Below, in pieces: positions 19,885 to 29,592 of a DNA stretch of 64,000 nucleotides. This DNA is from Roseateles sp. (GTDB lineage Bacteria > Pseudomonadota > Gammaproteobacteria > Burkholderiales > Burkholderiaceae_C): contig NZ_JAFAGT010000023.1 of the NCBI RefSeq assembly GCF_019237615.1, positions 1-64,000 on the forward strand, given 5' to 3'. The notes beneath the pieces were generated by a model that saw nothing but the letters and a program-made list of their open reading frames with translations, was not told where the DNA came from and made no database searches. Within the stretch, counting starts at the first letter, position 1, and every line of letters begins with the position of its first letter. The position numbers and the translations under genes are program-made.

Positions 19885-20388
19885 TCAGCGGCGGCGGATG
19901 ATGCCCAGGCCCAGCAGCGCAAGGCCGGCCAGGACCAGGCTGGTGGGCTCGGGCAGGCGGTTGGGATCGCGCACGGTGAAGTCCAGCGGGCCGCTGGAGA
20001 ATTCGCAGCCATAGTTCCGCAGGTTGGAGTTCAGGCACTGCCCGGCCGTGCTGATGAAGCCCGAGCCTTCTGCCACGGCCTGGAAGTCCAGGATGAAGAG
20101 CGAGGGGTCCAGTGTCCAGTCGACGCCCTTGCCCAGCGTGCCGATGGCGATGTTTGTCAGTTTCAGGAATGGCGCACCATCCGCCAGGCTCCCGCCGCCG
20201 GAGCCTCCGGCATCGACCTCGCTGGTCGTATCGCCCGTGAGGATGACCTCGACCTGGAAGGTCTGGCCCAGGATCAGGTGGTTCAGGTCCACGCCCCCCA
20301 CGCCTTGCATGACAAGGACCGGGGCGGCGCTCGCGGCCAAGGTCGAAAGGACCAATGCGGCGGCGGCGAAGACGGTGCGCAGGTTCAT
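19885..20388 (-). CDS. PEP-CTERM sorting-domain protein
   Basis: 167 residues from the ATG at 20388 (GGAGA upstream), with a signal peptide (AAALVLSTLAASAAP) and a C-terminal PEP-CTERM signal: LPEPTSLVLAGLALLGLG followed by the basic end IIRRR. Such proteins are exported, processed and sorted by an EpsH/XrtA exosortase in exopolysaccharide-forming Gram-negatives; the exosortase is not in this window. The mature part is Gly/Ser-rich with two cysteines (GQCLNSNLRNYGCEF) and has no recognised domain. A sigma-54 promoter lies directly upstream. Confidence 0.8.
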   Translation of the reverse strand: MNLRTVFAAAALVLSTLAASAAPVLVMQGVGGVDLNHLILGQTFQVEVILTGDTTSEVDAGGSGGGSLADGAPFLKLTNIAIGTLGKGVDWTLDPSLFILDFQAVAEGSGFISTAGQCLNSNLRNYGCEFSSGPLDFTVRDPNRLPEPTSLVLAGLALLGLGIIRRR

Positions 20389-20417
20389 CTTGATCTCCAG
20401 GCTGTTCGCCGACCACA

Positions 20418-20433
20418 AGCAAACTCCGGGCCA
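20418..20433 (-). promoter_or_regulatory. Sigma-54 (RpoN) promoter of the PEP-CTERM gene
   Basis: On the minus strand TGGCCCG-N4-TTGCT fits the -24/-12 consensus (TGGCACG-N4-TTGCW), with GG and GC exactly 10 bases apart. It would start transcription near 20406, giving a short leader with a GGAGA ribosome site before the ATG at 20388. Confidence 0.75.
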
Positions 20434-20562
20434 ATCAACGCATGCCCCATGAAGCACCAGGCCTGCGAGTCCGGGGCTGTAAAGCCCGTCGACACCCTGG
20501 CGCGCGGCCTCTGAGCAACCCACCCCCGCTCGCGCGGGCCAGGTGTCCTGGAAGAAAACCAA

Positions 20563-20580
20563 ACTTTCAATTCTGAAAGT
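20563..20580. promoter_or_regulatory. Palindrome upstream of the sigma-54 promoter, possible enhancer site
   Basis: ACTTTCA-ATTC-TGAAAGT is a perfect 7-bp inverted repeat about 130-145 bases upstream of the -24 box. That is the usual distance for a bacterial enhancer-binding protein site. PrsR-type regulators are known partners of RpoN at PEP-CTERM genes; binding here is an inference. Confidence 0.4.
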
Positions 20581-20624
20581 CGCGTTCTTTAAGTCGCCTT
20601 CTTGGGAGTTCGGCGATGAATCTG

Positions 20625-20658
20625 AAAAAAAAGGGCCGGTCACCGAAGCGACCGGCCC
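20625..20658 (-). terminator. Intrinsic terminator of the RND efflux operon
   Basis: On the minus strand a 9-bp stem (GGGCCGGTC with GACCGGCCC, 20658-20650 and 20641-20633) closes an 8-base loop and is followed directly by eight T residues (20632-20625). It lies 40 bases after the RND permease stop. Confidence 0.9.
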
Positions 20659-20697
20659 AGGCGCGTGAGCGCTCGAGGGATGGGGTTCAGGCCAGGC

Positions 20698-23600
20698 TCA
20701 TTCCTTGTCCGCCGGCATGGCGCCGGGCATGCCGTGCTGCGGCAGGACCGAGGCGACATCCTGCGCCGCCGGCTGGGCAACCTTCTTCTTGTCGCGCACC
20801 AGGTAGCTGTAGAGCACCGGCACGACGACAAGCGTCAGCAGTGTCGACGTGATGACGCCGCCAATGATGGCCCGGCCCATGGGTGCCTGGATCTCCCCGC
20901 CGTCATTCAGCGCGATTGCCATGGGCAGCATGCCGAAGACCATGGCGGCCGTCGTCATGATGATGGGGCGCATCCGGGTCAGGCCGGCCTCGCGCAGCGC
21001 CTCGGCGACCGTCGCGCCGGCCTTGCGGGCGTGGTTGGCGAAGTCCACGAGAAGAATCGCGTTCTTCGTCACGAGGCCCATCAGCATGACCAGGCCGATC
21101 ATCGAGAACACGTTCAGCGTCGAGCGCCACAGCAGCAGGGCCAGCATCACACCGATCAGCGCCAGGGGCAGCGAGGCCATGATGGCGATGGGCTGGATGA
21201 AGCTGCCGAACTGGCTGGCCAGCACGATGTAGATGAAGATGACAGCCAGGCCCATGGCCGCGAGCAGGCCGTTGAAGGCCTCGGCCTGCTGCTTGCCGGC
21301 ACCGTCCACCTTGAAGCTGATGCCCGGGGGCAGCTGCGTGGACTTGATGAGCTTCTGCACGTCGGCGTTCACGTCGCCACTAGGGCGACCCTGCACACCG
21401 GCGAACACCGCCTCGCGGCGCTGCAGGTTCTCGCGGCGGATCACCTCGGGGTTGAAGACCGGCTCGATGGTGGCGACCTGGTCCAGCGCAATGGGCGCGC
21501 CGTCCTTGGAGAAGGCCACCGGCAGCTTGGCCATCTGCTCGACGCGCTCGCGCTGCTCGCGTGGCAGGCGCAGCAGCACCTCGACCTGGTTGCCGTCCGG
21601 CGTCGTCCAGTAGGTTGCCACCTCGCCGTTGACGTAGGCACGCAGCGACGCGGCGACCTGGGGCGCGGTGAGGCCGAGCTCGCGGATGGCCGAGCCCTTC
21701 AGCCGCACGGCGAAGGCCGGCAGGCCGGGCTTGACGGTGGTGTCCACGTCCACGATGCCGGGGATCTGCTTGAGCTTGGCGGCGAAGTCGTTGGCCGTCT
21801 GCGTCAACACCTCGGAGTCGGCGCCCAGCAGCGTCACCCAGACGGGCTTGTTGTTGCCCACGCTGACCTCGACGCCCGGCAGCCGGGCGATGTCGGCACG
21901 GATGGCGTTCTCCACCTCCTTCATGCTTCTGCTGCGCTCGCTGCGGTCCACGAGGTTGATGTTCAGCGCCGCCTGGTTGCGGCCGGTGGCCATGTTGTCG
22001 CCGGTGGCGCCGACGACGGTGGAGACCGTCTTGATCTCGGGGTAGGCGCGCAGCAGCTCCTCCACCTGCAGCACCTTGGCGTTGCTGCGGTCCACGCTGG
22101 ATGCGTTGGGCAGGCGCAGGTTGATCTGCGTGAAGCCGTTGTCGGTCTCGGGCACGAACTCGCTGCCCACCATCGGCGCCAGCATCAGCGCCGCGACGAA
22201 GCTGCCCGCGGCGCCCCACATCACCAGGCCGCGCGGCGTCAGCGTCGCGAAGCGCAGCACGCGCTTGGCCGTCCTGATGCGCTTGCCGTCGGCATCGAAG
22301 GGGCGGCCATAGGCGGGCACGGGCGGCACGAAAACGCGGTAGCGGCGGCCGGAGAAGGCCCAGGCGATCAGGCGCTCGTAGGCATCGTGCAGGCGCTCCA
22401 TGCCCCAGTCGGTGGCGCGGATCATGTGGCCGAGGACGGGCCAGTGGCGGATGCGCGCGCTCGGCGGGTCGCGCCAGACCGAGGACAGCATCGGGTCCAG
22501 CGTGAAGCTGACGAACAGGCTGATCAGCACGGCCACGGCGACCGTGATGCCGAAGGGATAGAAGAAGCGGCCGATGATGCCGTTCATGAAGGCCACGGGC
22601 ACGAACACCGCGCAGATCGCGAACGTGGTGGCCATGACGGCCAGCCCGATCTCGTTGGTGCCGTCGGCGGCCGCGGTGTGGTGATCCTTGCCCATGCCGA
22701 CATGGCGGACGATGTTCTCCCGCACGACGATGGCGTCGTCGATCAGCAGGCCTATGCACAGCGACAGCGCCATCATCGTCATGAAGTTCAGCGTGAAGCC
22801 GAACGCGTAGACGGCGATGAAGCTGGAGATGACGGCGATGGGCAGCGTCAGGCCGGTGATGATGGTGGAGCGCCAGCTGTGCAGGAACATGAAGACGATG
22901 GCCACGGTCAGCAGCGCACCTTCGATCAGCGTGTGCTTCAAACCCTTCAGCGAATTCTTGACCCAGTCGCTGTTCGAGTAGATGACGCGCAGCTCGACAT
23001 CCTTGGGCAGCACCTTGCGCAGCTCCGTCACAGCCTCCTGGACCGCATCGCCGGTGGCGACGATGTTGGCGTCCTGCTGCTTGAAGATGTTGAAGGTCAC
23101 CGACGGCTGGCCGTTGATGCGGGCGATGCTGTCGCGCTCACGCTCGCGCTCTACCAAGGTGCCCAGGTCACCCAGCGTCAGCGCCAGGTTGCCACGGCGC
23201 GCGACAACGATCTGGCTGAAGGCCTTGGGATCCTTCACGCGCCCCTCGACGCGCAGCGTTGCGTCGGTGTAGGCGTCGGACAGCAGGCCCACGGGCTGGT
23301 CGGCGTTCGCTTCGGCCAGCGCCTTGGATATCTCGGCCGGCGTCACCCCGTAGGCGCGCAGCCGCATGGGGTCGAGGTCGATGCGCACCTCGCGCGTGAC
23401 CATGCCGCCCACGTCCACCTTGGCCACGCCCTCCACGCGCCCCAGGCGCTTGGCGACGATCAGGTCGGCCATCATCGACAGCTCGCGGGCGCCGCGGTTG
23501 GGCGACAGCAGCGCCATCACGATGATGGGCTGGGCGTTCTCGCCCTGGTAGCGGACGACCATGGGCGGCTTGGCGTCCTTGGGAAACGCCGCCTGCGCCT

Positions 23601-23940
23601 GCGAGACGCGGTCGCGCAGGTCCTGCATCGCGCGGCCCATGTCGGCGTTCAGGCTGAACTCGACGTTGGTCTGCACCCGACCCTCGAAGCTGCGCGACTG
23701 GATGCGCTCGATGCCGGCGATGGTGTTCAACGCCTCTTCAAGCGGCTTGGCGATCTCGCGCTCGACGGCTTCCGGGCTGGCGCCCGGATAGCGCACGTCG
23801 ATGTAGGCGCCCGGCGGCGAAATCTCGGGCATCTGCTCGACGCCCAGGCGGACATAGGCAAACATGCCCAGCACGCACAGCGCAACCATGACCATGGTCG
23901 CGAACACCGGGTTCTGGATGGAAACTCGGGTGATCCACAT
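20698..23940 (-). CDS. RND efflux transporter permease (HAE1/AcrB family)
   Basis: 1080 residues with the full RND plan: an N-terminal helix ([24 protein letters not shown]), two large periplasmic loops and twelve membrane helices. The proton-relay aspartates lie in [17 protein letters not shown], and the PN/PC porter motifs ([21 protein letters not shown]) are clear. It would export hydrophobic or toxic compounds using the proton gradient, together with the membrane-fusion protein encoded 21 bases upstream. No TolC-type outer-membrane channel lies nearby, so it should borrow one encoded elsewhere. Substrate unknown. Confidence 0.9.
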   Translation of the reverse strand: MWITRVSIQNPVFATMVMVALCVLGMFAYVRLGVEQMPEISPPGAYIDVRYPGASPEAVEREIAKPLEEALNTIAGIERIQSRSFEGRVQTNVEFSLNADMGRAMQDLRDRVSQAQAAFPKDAKPPMVVRYQGENAQPIIVMALLSPNRGARELSMMADLIVAKRLGRVEGVAKVDVGGMVTREVRIDLDPMRLRAYGVTPAEISKALAEANADQPVGLLSDAYTDATLRVEGRVKDPKAFSQIVVARRGNLALTLGDLGTLVERERERDSIARINGQPSVTFNIFKQQDANIVATGDAVQEAVTELRKVLPKDVELRVIYSNSDWVKNSLKGLKHTLIEGALLTVAIVFMFLHSWRSTIITGLTLPIAVISSFIAVYAFGFTLNFMTMMALSLCIGLLIDDAIVVRENIVRHVGMGKDHHTAAADGTNEIGLAVMATTFAICAVFVPVAFMNGIIGRFFYPFGITVAVAVLISLFVSFTLDPMLSSVWRDPPSARIRHWPVLGHMIRATDWGMERLHDAYERLIAWAFSGRRYRVFVPPVPAYGRPFDADGKRIRTAKRVLRFATLTPRGLVMWGAAGSFVAALMLAPMVGSEFVPETDNGFTQINLRLPNASSVDRSNAKVLQVEELLRAYPEIKTVSTVVGATGDNMATGRNQAALNINLVDRSERSRSMKEVENAIRADIARLPGVEVSVGNNKPVWVTLLGADSEVLTQTANDFAAKLKQIPGIVDVDTTVKPGLPAFAVRLKGSAIRELGLTAPQVAASLRAYVNGEVATYWTTPDGNQVEVLLRLPREQRERVEQMAKLPVAFSKDGAPIALDQVATIEPVFNPEVIRRENLQRREAVFAGVQGRPSGDVNADVQKLIKSTQLPPGISFKVDGAGKQQAEAFNGLLAAMGLAVIFIYIVLASQFGSFIQPIAIMASLPLALIGVMLALLLWRSTLNVFSMIGLVMLMGLVTKNAILLVDFANHARKAGATVAEALREAGLTRMRPIIMTTAAMVFGMLPMAIALNDGGEIQAPMGRAIIGGVITSTLLTLVVVPVLYSYLVRDKKKVAQPAAQDVASVLPQHGMPGAMPADKE

Positions 23941-23961
23941 GGTGGTGCCCTCCCTGTCTTG

Positions 23962-25125
23962 TTATTGCGTCACCGTCGCCTGGCCTGCGGCCACGGCGAT
24001 CTTGGACTTGGCCGACACGATGACGGCCTTGTCGCCTTCCTTCAGGTTCTCGAAGCGCGCGCCCAGCACCTGAGCGTCGGGCTTGATGCCGTTCAGGATC
24101 TCGATGCGACCGTCGCGGGCGTCGGTGCGGCCCGTCGTGACGATGCGGCGCGCCAGCACGCCGTTCTCGATGAGCCAGACCTGCTCCTGGCCGGAGTTGC
24201 GCGTGATGGCCGTGGTCGGCAGCGTCAGGCGCTGCCTGTCGTCCTCCAGCACGGCGGTCGCGACGGCGTACTGGCCGGCACGGTAGATCTCCTTCGGGTT
24301 GTCCAGCACCAGCGTCACGCCGATGGAGCGCGTGCCCGGCTCCGCACTGGGCGCGATGCGCGCGATCTTGGCGTCGACCGGCTGATCGACGCCCTCGACC
24401 CTGATCTTGACGGTCATGCCCGGCTGCAGGCGGCTCACCTCGTGAGTGCCGACCAGGCCGGCCAGTTCCAGCTTGGCCAGGTCGACGATGGTCAGGATCT
24501 GCTGCTCTGCGGCCAGCTTCTCGCCCGGCAGCGCATGGCGCTTGGCGATGACGCCGTTGATGGGCGCCACCAGGGCCGCCTGGCGCATCGTCACCTGGCT
24601 GGTGTCGAGCTGGGCCTTGGCGGCATTCCAGTTGGCGCGGGCCGATTCATAGGCGGCGCGGGAGTTGTCCAGCGCCGTCTGCGCGATGAAGTTCTTGGCC
24701 GCCAGGCCCTCGTTGGCCTTGTAGCTGCGCTCGGCCTGCTCCATCAGCGCCCGCATGGCCTCCACGCTGGCGCCGCGCTCGGCGATGCGGTAGCGCAACT
24801 CTTCCAGGTCCACCTGGCCCAGCGCCTGGCCCGCACGCACGCGGCTGCCTTCGGCCACCGCCAGGTTCAGCAGCGTGCCGTTGGACTTGGCGCGCACCAC
24901 CACCGTGCCCGGCGCCACCAGCGGGCCGCTGAATTCGATCTGTGCCGGCATGGCGGCCAGCGTTGGCTTGACGACCTCGCTGGGCACGAACTCCAGCACC
25001 GTCTGCGGCTTGCCCTCGCCCGGCTTTTTCGGGCCGTCGCCCTTGCTGGCCATGACGGCCACGCCGGCGCCACCCACCACCAGCACCATGGCGGCAATGC
25101 CACCCAATTTCCAAGACTTCCGCAT
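23962..25125 (-). CDS. RND efflux membrane-fusion (periplasmic adaptor) protein
   Basis: 387 residues from the ATG at 25125, preceded by a strong GGGGGAG; longer in-frame starts lack such a site. An N-terminal signal-anchor (GGIAAMVLVVGGAGVAVMA) is followed by the lipoyl/barrel-sandwich halves, a coiled-coil hairpin (RYRIAERGASVEAMRALMEQAERSYKAN region) and a beta-barrel domain. It is the first gene of a two-gene operon with the RND permease and bridges it to an outer-membrane channel. Confidence 0.9.
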   Translation of the reverse strand: MRKSWKLGGIAAMVLVVGGAGVAVMASKGDGPKKPGEGKPQTVLEFVPSEVVKPTLAAMPAQIEFSGPLVAPGTVVVRAKSNGTLLNLAVAEGSRVRAGQALGQVDLEELRYRIAERGASVEAMRALMEQAERSYKANEGLAAKNFIAQTALDNSRAAYESARANWNAAKAQLDTSQVTMRQAALVAPINGVIAKRHALPGEKLAAEQQILTIVDLAKLELAGLVGTHEVSRLQPGMTVKIRVEGVDQPVDAKIARIAPSAEPGTRSIGVTLVLDNPKEIYRAGQYAVATAVLEDDRQRLTLPTTAITRNSGQEQVWLIENGVLARRIVTTGRTDARDGRIEILNGIKPDAQVLGARFENLKEGDKAVIVSAKSKIAVAAGQATVTQ

Positions 25126-25273
25126 GACTCCCCCAAACGCTCTCTGATACAGACCTTTGCAGTCTAGAAATGAGAGCACCGCGGTGCAGCGGGCTTGTGA
25201 CGAAACGCGGTTTGCGAGGGCTGAGCTGCACCGGCCGGCGATCAGGCCGACGCCGGCGCGGACGAACTGCAAG

Positions 25274-26377
25274 TCAGGTGGGACGAGCGGCCGGAATCGG
25301 GGCTATCGGAAGCACCACGTCGCCACATTGCGCTCTATGACGAAGGGCATGGTCCATCAGCACCAGGGCCAGCATGGCCTCGGCGATGGGCGTGGCGCGA
25401 ATGCCCACGCAGGGGTCATGGCGACCGAAGGTTTCCACCGTCGCCGGATTGCCGGCGCGGTCGATGCTGGCCTTGGGCGAGCGGATGGAACTGGTCGGCT
25501 TGATCGCGATGCTGGCGACGATGTCCTGGCCGGTGGAGATACCGCCCAGCATGCCGCCCGCATTGTTGCTGGCGAAGCCTTCCCGGCTCAGCTCGTCGCC
25601 ATGCTCGGTGCCCTTTTGCGCGACGACACCGAAGCCCGCGCCTATCTCCACGCCCTTGACGGCATTGATGCCCATCAGCGCGTAGGCGATGTCGGCATCC
25701 AGCTTGTCGAACAGCGGCTCGCCCAGGCCCACCGGCACGCCGGTAGCCTCGACACGGATGCGCGCGCCGACGGAATCGCCGGCCCGGCGCAACTCGTCCA
25801 TGTAGACCTCGAGCTGGGCGATCTGGCTGGCGTTGGCAGCAAAGAAGGGGTTGTTGCCGACGTGCTCCCAGCCCTCGAAGGGAATCACTATGGAACCCAG
25901 CTGCGTCATGCAGCCGCGGAACTCGGTGCCATAGGCCTGCTTCAGCCATTTGCGGGCCACTGCGCCTGCGCCCACCATGGGTGCCGTCAGCCGTGCCGAC
26001 GAGCGGCCGCCCCCGCGCGGGTCGCGCACGCCGTACTTGCGCCAGTAGGTGTAGTCGGCGTGGCCGGGGCGGAAGGTGTCGAGGATGTTGCCGTAGTCCT
26101 TGCTGCGCTGGTCGGTGTTCTCGATGAGCAGGCAGATGGGCGTGCCCGTCGTGACGCCGTCGTAGACGCCGGACAGGATTTTCACGGCGTCCGGCTCGTT
26201 GCGCTGCGTCACATGGCGGCTGGTGCCGGGGCGGCGACGGTCCAGCTCGGGCTGGATGTCGGCCTCGCTGAGCTGCATGCCAGGCGGGCAGCCGTCGATG
26301 ACGCAGCCAATGGCCGGCCCATGGCTCTCGCCAAAGTTGGTGACGCGGAAGAGTTCGCCGAAGGTGCTGCCTGACAT
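25274..26377 (-). CDS. aroC: Chorismate synthase
   Basis: 367 residues. Signatures of the family are all present: GNTFG-like start ([18 protein letters not shown]), [30 protein letters not shown] and the FMN-site region [16 protein letters not shown], with AIKPTSSI. It converts 5-enolpyruvylshikimate-3-phosphate to chorismate, the last shared step of aromatic amino acid synthesis, using reduced FMN. It lies alone between the MCP gene and the efflux pair, all on the minus strand. Confidence 0.97.
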   Translation of the reverse strand: MSGSTFGELFRVTNFGESHGPAIGCVIDGCPPGMQLSEADIQPELDRRRPGTSRHVTQRNEPDAVKILSGVYDGVTTGTPICLLIENTDQRSKDYGNILDTFRPGHADYTYWRKYGVRDPRGGGRSSARLTAPMVGAGAVARKWLKQAYGTEFRGCMTQLGSIVIPFEGWEHVGNNPFFAANASQIAQLEVYMDELRRAGDSVGARIRVEATGVPVGLGEPLFDKLDADIAYALMGINAVKGVEIGAGFGVVAQKGTEHGDELSREGFASNNAGGMLGGISTGQDIVASIAIKPTSSIRSPKASIDRAGNPATVETFGRHDPCVGIRATPIAEAMLALVLMDHALRHRAQCGDVVLPIAPIPAARPT

Positions 26378-26405
26378 GGGTTCGCTGGGCCTGATTGCGG
26401 CCAGT

Positions 26406-27992
26406 TTACTGGCGCAAGGCTTCGCCGTCCGTCAAGCGAAACACCGCGACGGCGTCCACCAGTCCACGCGCCTGCGCGGTCAGGCTGGCGGCCGCCGCGG
26501 CGGTTTCCTCGACCAGCGCTGCATTCTGCTGCGTCGTGCGGTCCATGTCCTGCACGGCCGCGCCGACCTGGTCGATGCCGGCTCGCTGCTGTTCGCCGGT
26601 GCTGGCGATCTCGTCCATCGCCGACGCGACGCGGCGCACCGCGGCGTGCAGCTCCTCCATCGCGCCGCCGGCCGCCTGCGCCAGACCCACGCCCTCGCCG
26701 ACCTGGCCACGACTGGCGTCCACCAACTGGCGGATCTGCTTGGCCGCCGCCGCGCTGCGCTGCGCGAGGCTGCGCACCTCGGCTGCGACGACCGCGAAGC
26801 CGCGCCCCTGCTCGCCGGCACGCGCCGCCTCCACGGCCGCATTCAGCGCCAGCAGATTGGTCTGGAACGCCAGCCCGTCGATGAGGCCGGTGATCTCGGC
26901 GATGCGGTTCGAGCCGTCGCGGATCTCCACCATCTTGTCGACCGCTTCACGCACGACGCCGCTGCCGCGCTCGGCCTGGCTGCCGGCCTGGCCGGCCAGC
27001 TGGCCCACCGCCTGCGCGCGGTCGGCGCTCTGGTGCACGGCGGCGCCGAACTCCTCCAGCGTCGCGGCCGTCTGCTGCAGCGCGCTGGCCTGGCGCTCGG
27101 TACGCTGGCTCAGGTCGATGTTGCCCTGGGCGATCTCCTGCGCCGCGCCGGCCACCTGCTCGGCGCCGCCGCGCACGTCGGCGATGACGGCCGCCAGCGC
27201 GTCGCGCATCTTGACGAGATGGGCCACGAGGCTGTCCCGATCGCCCTCGCGCAACCGCAGCCGACTGCCCAGGTCGCCTGCCGCGATGCGCTCGACGAAG
27301 TCACGCGCATCGGCCGGCTCCGCCCCCAGCGCGCGCGTGATGCGGCGCGTGACGACCCAGGCCGCCACGCCGGCCAGCGCCACGGCTGCGACCACCATGG
27401 CGGCCAGCCACTGCGTCTGGCGCGCCACCAGCACCGCGCCGGCCTCCACGCGCTGCCGCGCCGCAGCCTCGCGCATCTCGCCCAACTTCACCATCTGCTT
27501 GCGCACCGCCACGTGGAGCGGGTCGGTGGTCTTGTTGAGCTCGGCGAACGCGGCCTCGTCGTCGCCGGCCGCGGCAGCCTGCTGCAGGCGCTGCACGGAC
27601 TCCAGGTAGCGCGGCCAGGTGCGGCCGAACTCGTCAAGCAGCTCGCCGTGCTCGGGCCCCTCCGCGTGCGCCCGCTCGAACTCCACGGCACGGACGATGT
27701 CGTCGGCGCTCTTCCGGTTCAGCGCCACGGTCTCCGCGCGCGCCGCGGAGTCGTGCTTCAGGATGTAGGGATAGCTGCGGCGAAAATGCGTGGCCGCCTG
27801 CCAGGACGCGTTGCGCAGCAGTGCCAGCGGCACCACCTCCGCCTCGTACATGCGCGCCTGCATCGCGCTCAGCTCGCGCAGCCGCAGCAGGCTGAAGCCG
27901 CCGATCGCGGCAATCAGCACCGCGGCCAGGCCGAAGGCCAGCAGCAGCTGGCTCGAAATCTTCCAGGGCCTTGCGGCCGTTTTCGCTTGCAT
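26406..27992 (-). CDS. Methyl-accepting chemotaxis protein (4HB sensor)
   Basis: 528 residues, with AGGAA ahead of the ATG. Two membrane helices (about residues 15-35, and 193-215 in [20 protein letters not shown]) enclose a ~155-residue all-helical periplasmic sensor of four-helix-bundle type. A HAMP domain and a signalling domain with the conserved hairpin tip ([20 protein letters not shown], then [13 protein letters not shown]) follow. It is transcribed divergently from the galacturonate operon, from a region with a shared operator, so it may sense galacturonate or pectin products; that is inference from position. No CheB/CheR-binding NWETF pentapeptide is seen at the C-terminus. Confidence 0.9.
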   Translation of the reverse strand: MQAKTAARPWKISSQLLLAFGLAAVLIAAIGGFSLLRLRELSAMQARMYEAEVVPLALLRNASWQAATHFRRSYPYILKHDSAARAETVALNRKSADDIVRAVEFERAHAEGPEHGELLDEFGRTWPRYLESVQRLQQAAAAGDDEAAFAELNKTTDPLHVAVRKQMVKLGEMREAAARQRVEAGAVLVARQTQWLAAMVVAAVALAGVAAWVVTRRITRALGAEPADARDFVERIAAGDLGSRLRLREGDRDSLVAHLVKMRDALAAVIADVRGGAEQVAGAAQEIAQGNIDLSQRTERQASALQQTAATLEEFGAAVHQSADRAQAVGQLAGQAGSQAERGSGVVREAVDKMVEIRDGSNRIAEITGLIDGLAFQTNLLALNAAVEAARAGEQGRGFAVVAAEVRSLAQRSAAAAKQIRQLVDASRGQVGEGVGLAQAAGGAMEELHAAVRRVASAMDEIASTGEQQRAGIDQVGAAVQDMDRTTQQNAALVEETAAAAASLTAQARGLVDAVAVFRLTDGEALRQ

Positions 27993-28086
27993 GTCGCGTT
28001 CCTGTAGCGGACGAGGCCGGCGGCCCCATCGATGCGGTCGGCAACGCGACGTCGCGATGCCTGTTGTAAAGCAGGGTTGGTCCCGC

Positions 28087-28127
28087 TTGCCGATCTGAAA
28101 TATCAGAATTATTCTATTGATATTTCA
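28087..28127 (+). promoter_or_regulatory. Promoter and inverted-repeat operator of the galacturonate operon
   Basis: TTGCCG (28087-28092), 17 bases, then TATTCT (28110-28115) is a plausible promoter for uxaC, whose ATG is at 28192. A perfect 10-bp inverted repeat, TGAAATATCA (28096-28105) and TGATATTTCA (28118-28127), flanks the -10 box. A dimeric regulator bound to both arms would cover it; the GntR/FCD protein encoded at 37699 is the obvious candidate. Confidence 0.55.
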
Positions 28128-28191
28128 AAAGCCCGAAACGGCCGCGAAGACAGCGGCGCACCGCCTCCCCCTCAGCCCCAACCGCACAGAC

Positions 28192-29589
28192 ATGCATCCC
28201 GACTTCCTGGACCAGGATTTCCTGCTCGACACCCCCACCGCCCGCCAGCTCTATCACGACGTGGCGGCCGAGCTGCCGGTGATCGACTACCACTCGCACC
28301 TGCAGCAGGGCGAGATCGCCGAGCGCAAGCGCTTCAGGAACCTGGCCGAGCTGTGGCTGGGCGGCGACCACTACAAGTGGCGACTGATGCGCAGCGCCGG
28401 CGTCACGGAGGACTTCATCACCGGTGACCAGCCCGATGAAGCCAAGTTCCATGCCTTCTGCCGCGTGCTGCCGCTGGCCGCAGGCAACCCCATCCACCAC
28501 TGGAGTCATCTGGAGCTGCGCCGCCTGTTCGGCATCGACCTGACGATCAACGCCGCCAACGCCGCCGAGATCTGGAAGCGCGCCAACGCGCGTCTGGCCG
28601 AGATGGACTGCTGGAGCTTCCTGGAGCAGGCCAAAGTCGAGGTCGCGTGCACGACCGACGACCCGGCCGACGACTTGGCCCAGCATGCCGAGATCGCCGC
28701 GTCGGCGCTGAAGACCCGCGTGCTGCCGGCCTTGCGCCCGGACAACGCGATGCGCATCAACAAGGATGGCTTCGTCGACTACCTGGGCCGGCTGTCGCAG
28801 GCCAGCGGCATCGCGATCACCTCGTTCGAGAGCCTGGTCGCCGCGCTGGACAACCGCGTCAGCTTCTTCCACAGCCGCGGTGCGCGCATCTCCGACCACG
28901 CCATCGACGGCGCGCTGCCGGTGGGTGCCACGTCGCCCGCGCAGTGCGAGGCCTTGTTCGCCAAGCGCGTGCGCGGCGAGCAGCTGACGGACGCCGAACA
29001 GGCCGCCTACCAGCGCGGCCTCCTGGAGGCGCTGGGCCGCAGCTACGCCCGCCACGGCTGGGCCATGTGCCTGCACATCGGCGCGCAGCGCAACAACAAC
29101 CGCCGCCGCCTCGCGACGCTGGGCCCCGACACCGGCTACGACTCCATCGCCGACTTCACGACCAGCGCTGGCCTGGCCGACCTGCTGGACGCACTGGACG
29201 CCGACGGCCAGTTGCCCAAGACGCTGCTGTTCAACCTGAACCCGGCGATGAACGAGGTGCTGTCGACGCTGATCGGCGCCTTCCAGGACGGCAGCAGCGC
29301 CGGCAAGCTTCAGTTCGGCCCGGCCTGGTGGTTCAACGACCACAAGGACGGCAACCTCGCCCAGCTGCAGACGCTGGCCAACCACGGCGTGCTGGGCACC
29401 TCGGTGGGCATGGTGACGGACTCGCGCAGCTTCGCCTCCTACCCCCGCCACGACTACTTCCGTCGCCTGCTGTGCCGCCAGCTGGGCCAATGGGTCGCCG
29501 CCGGCGAGTACCCGGCCGACATGGACGCGCTCTCGCAGATCGTGCGCGGCGTCTGCTACGACAACGCCAAGAACTACTTCGGGTTCTAA
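28192..29589 (+). CDS. uxaC: Uronate (glucuronate/galacturonate) isomerase
   Basis: 465 residues from the ATG at 28192, the start that matches the family (MHPDFLDQDFLLDTPTARQL); the frame is open further upstream, but that stretch runs into the promoter region. The metal-site motif VIDYHSHL and later GAQRNNNRR, NPAMNEVLSTLIG, GPAWWFNDHKDG and TDSRSFASYPRHDYFRR are typical of UxaC in the amidohydrolase superfamily. It converts D-galacturonate to D-tagaturonate, the first step of the pathway encoded by this operon. uxaA starts 3 bases after its stop. Confidence 0.95.
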   Translation: MHPDFLDQDFLLDTPTARQLYHDVAAELPVIDYHSHLQQGEIAERKRFRNLAELWLGGDHYKWRLMRSAGVTEDFITGDQPDEAKFHAFCRVLPLAAGNPIHHWSHLELRRLFGIDLTINAANAAEIWKRANARLAEMDCWSFLEQAKVEVACTTDDPADDLAQHAEIAASALKTRVLPALRPDNAMRINKDGFVDYLGRLSQASGIAITSFESLVAALDNRVSFFHSRGARISDHAIDGALPVGATSPAQCEALFAKRVRGEQLTDAEQAAYQRGLLEALGRSYARHGWAMCLHIGAQRNNNRRRLATLGPDTGYDSIADFTTSAGLADLLDALDADGQLPKTLLFNLNPAMNEVLSTLIGAFQDGSSAGKLQFGPAWWFNDHKDGNLAQLQTLANHGVLGTSVGMVTDSRSFASYPRHDYFRRLLCRQLGQWVAAGEYPADMDALSQIVRGVCYDNAKNYFGF

Positions 29590-29592
29590 GTC

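Noticed and set aside
20665-25167. A 1500-codon open frame on the plus strand opposite the RND operon
   Set aside because: It is antisense to two clear RND genes; its product is a low-complexity His/Gln/Asp/Val mix typical of GC-rich shadow frames. The same holds for the long frame 56770-60378 opposite nuoM/nuoL and 4920-7442 opposite lpxO and the amidohydrolase.
26400-26413. GCCAGT-TT-ACTGGC inverted repeat at the 3' end of the MCP gene
   Set aside because: Stem of only 6 bp with a 2-base loop and no T-run; it overlaps the MCP stop and is too weak to call a terminator.
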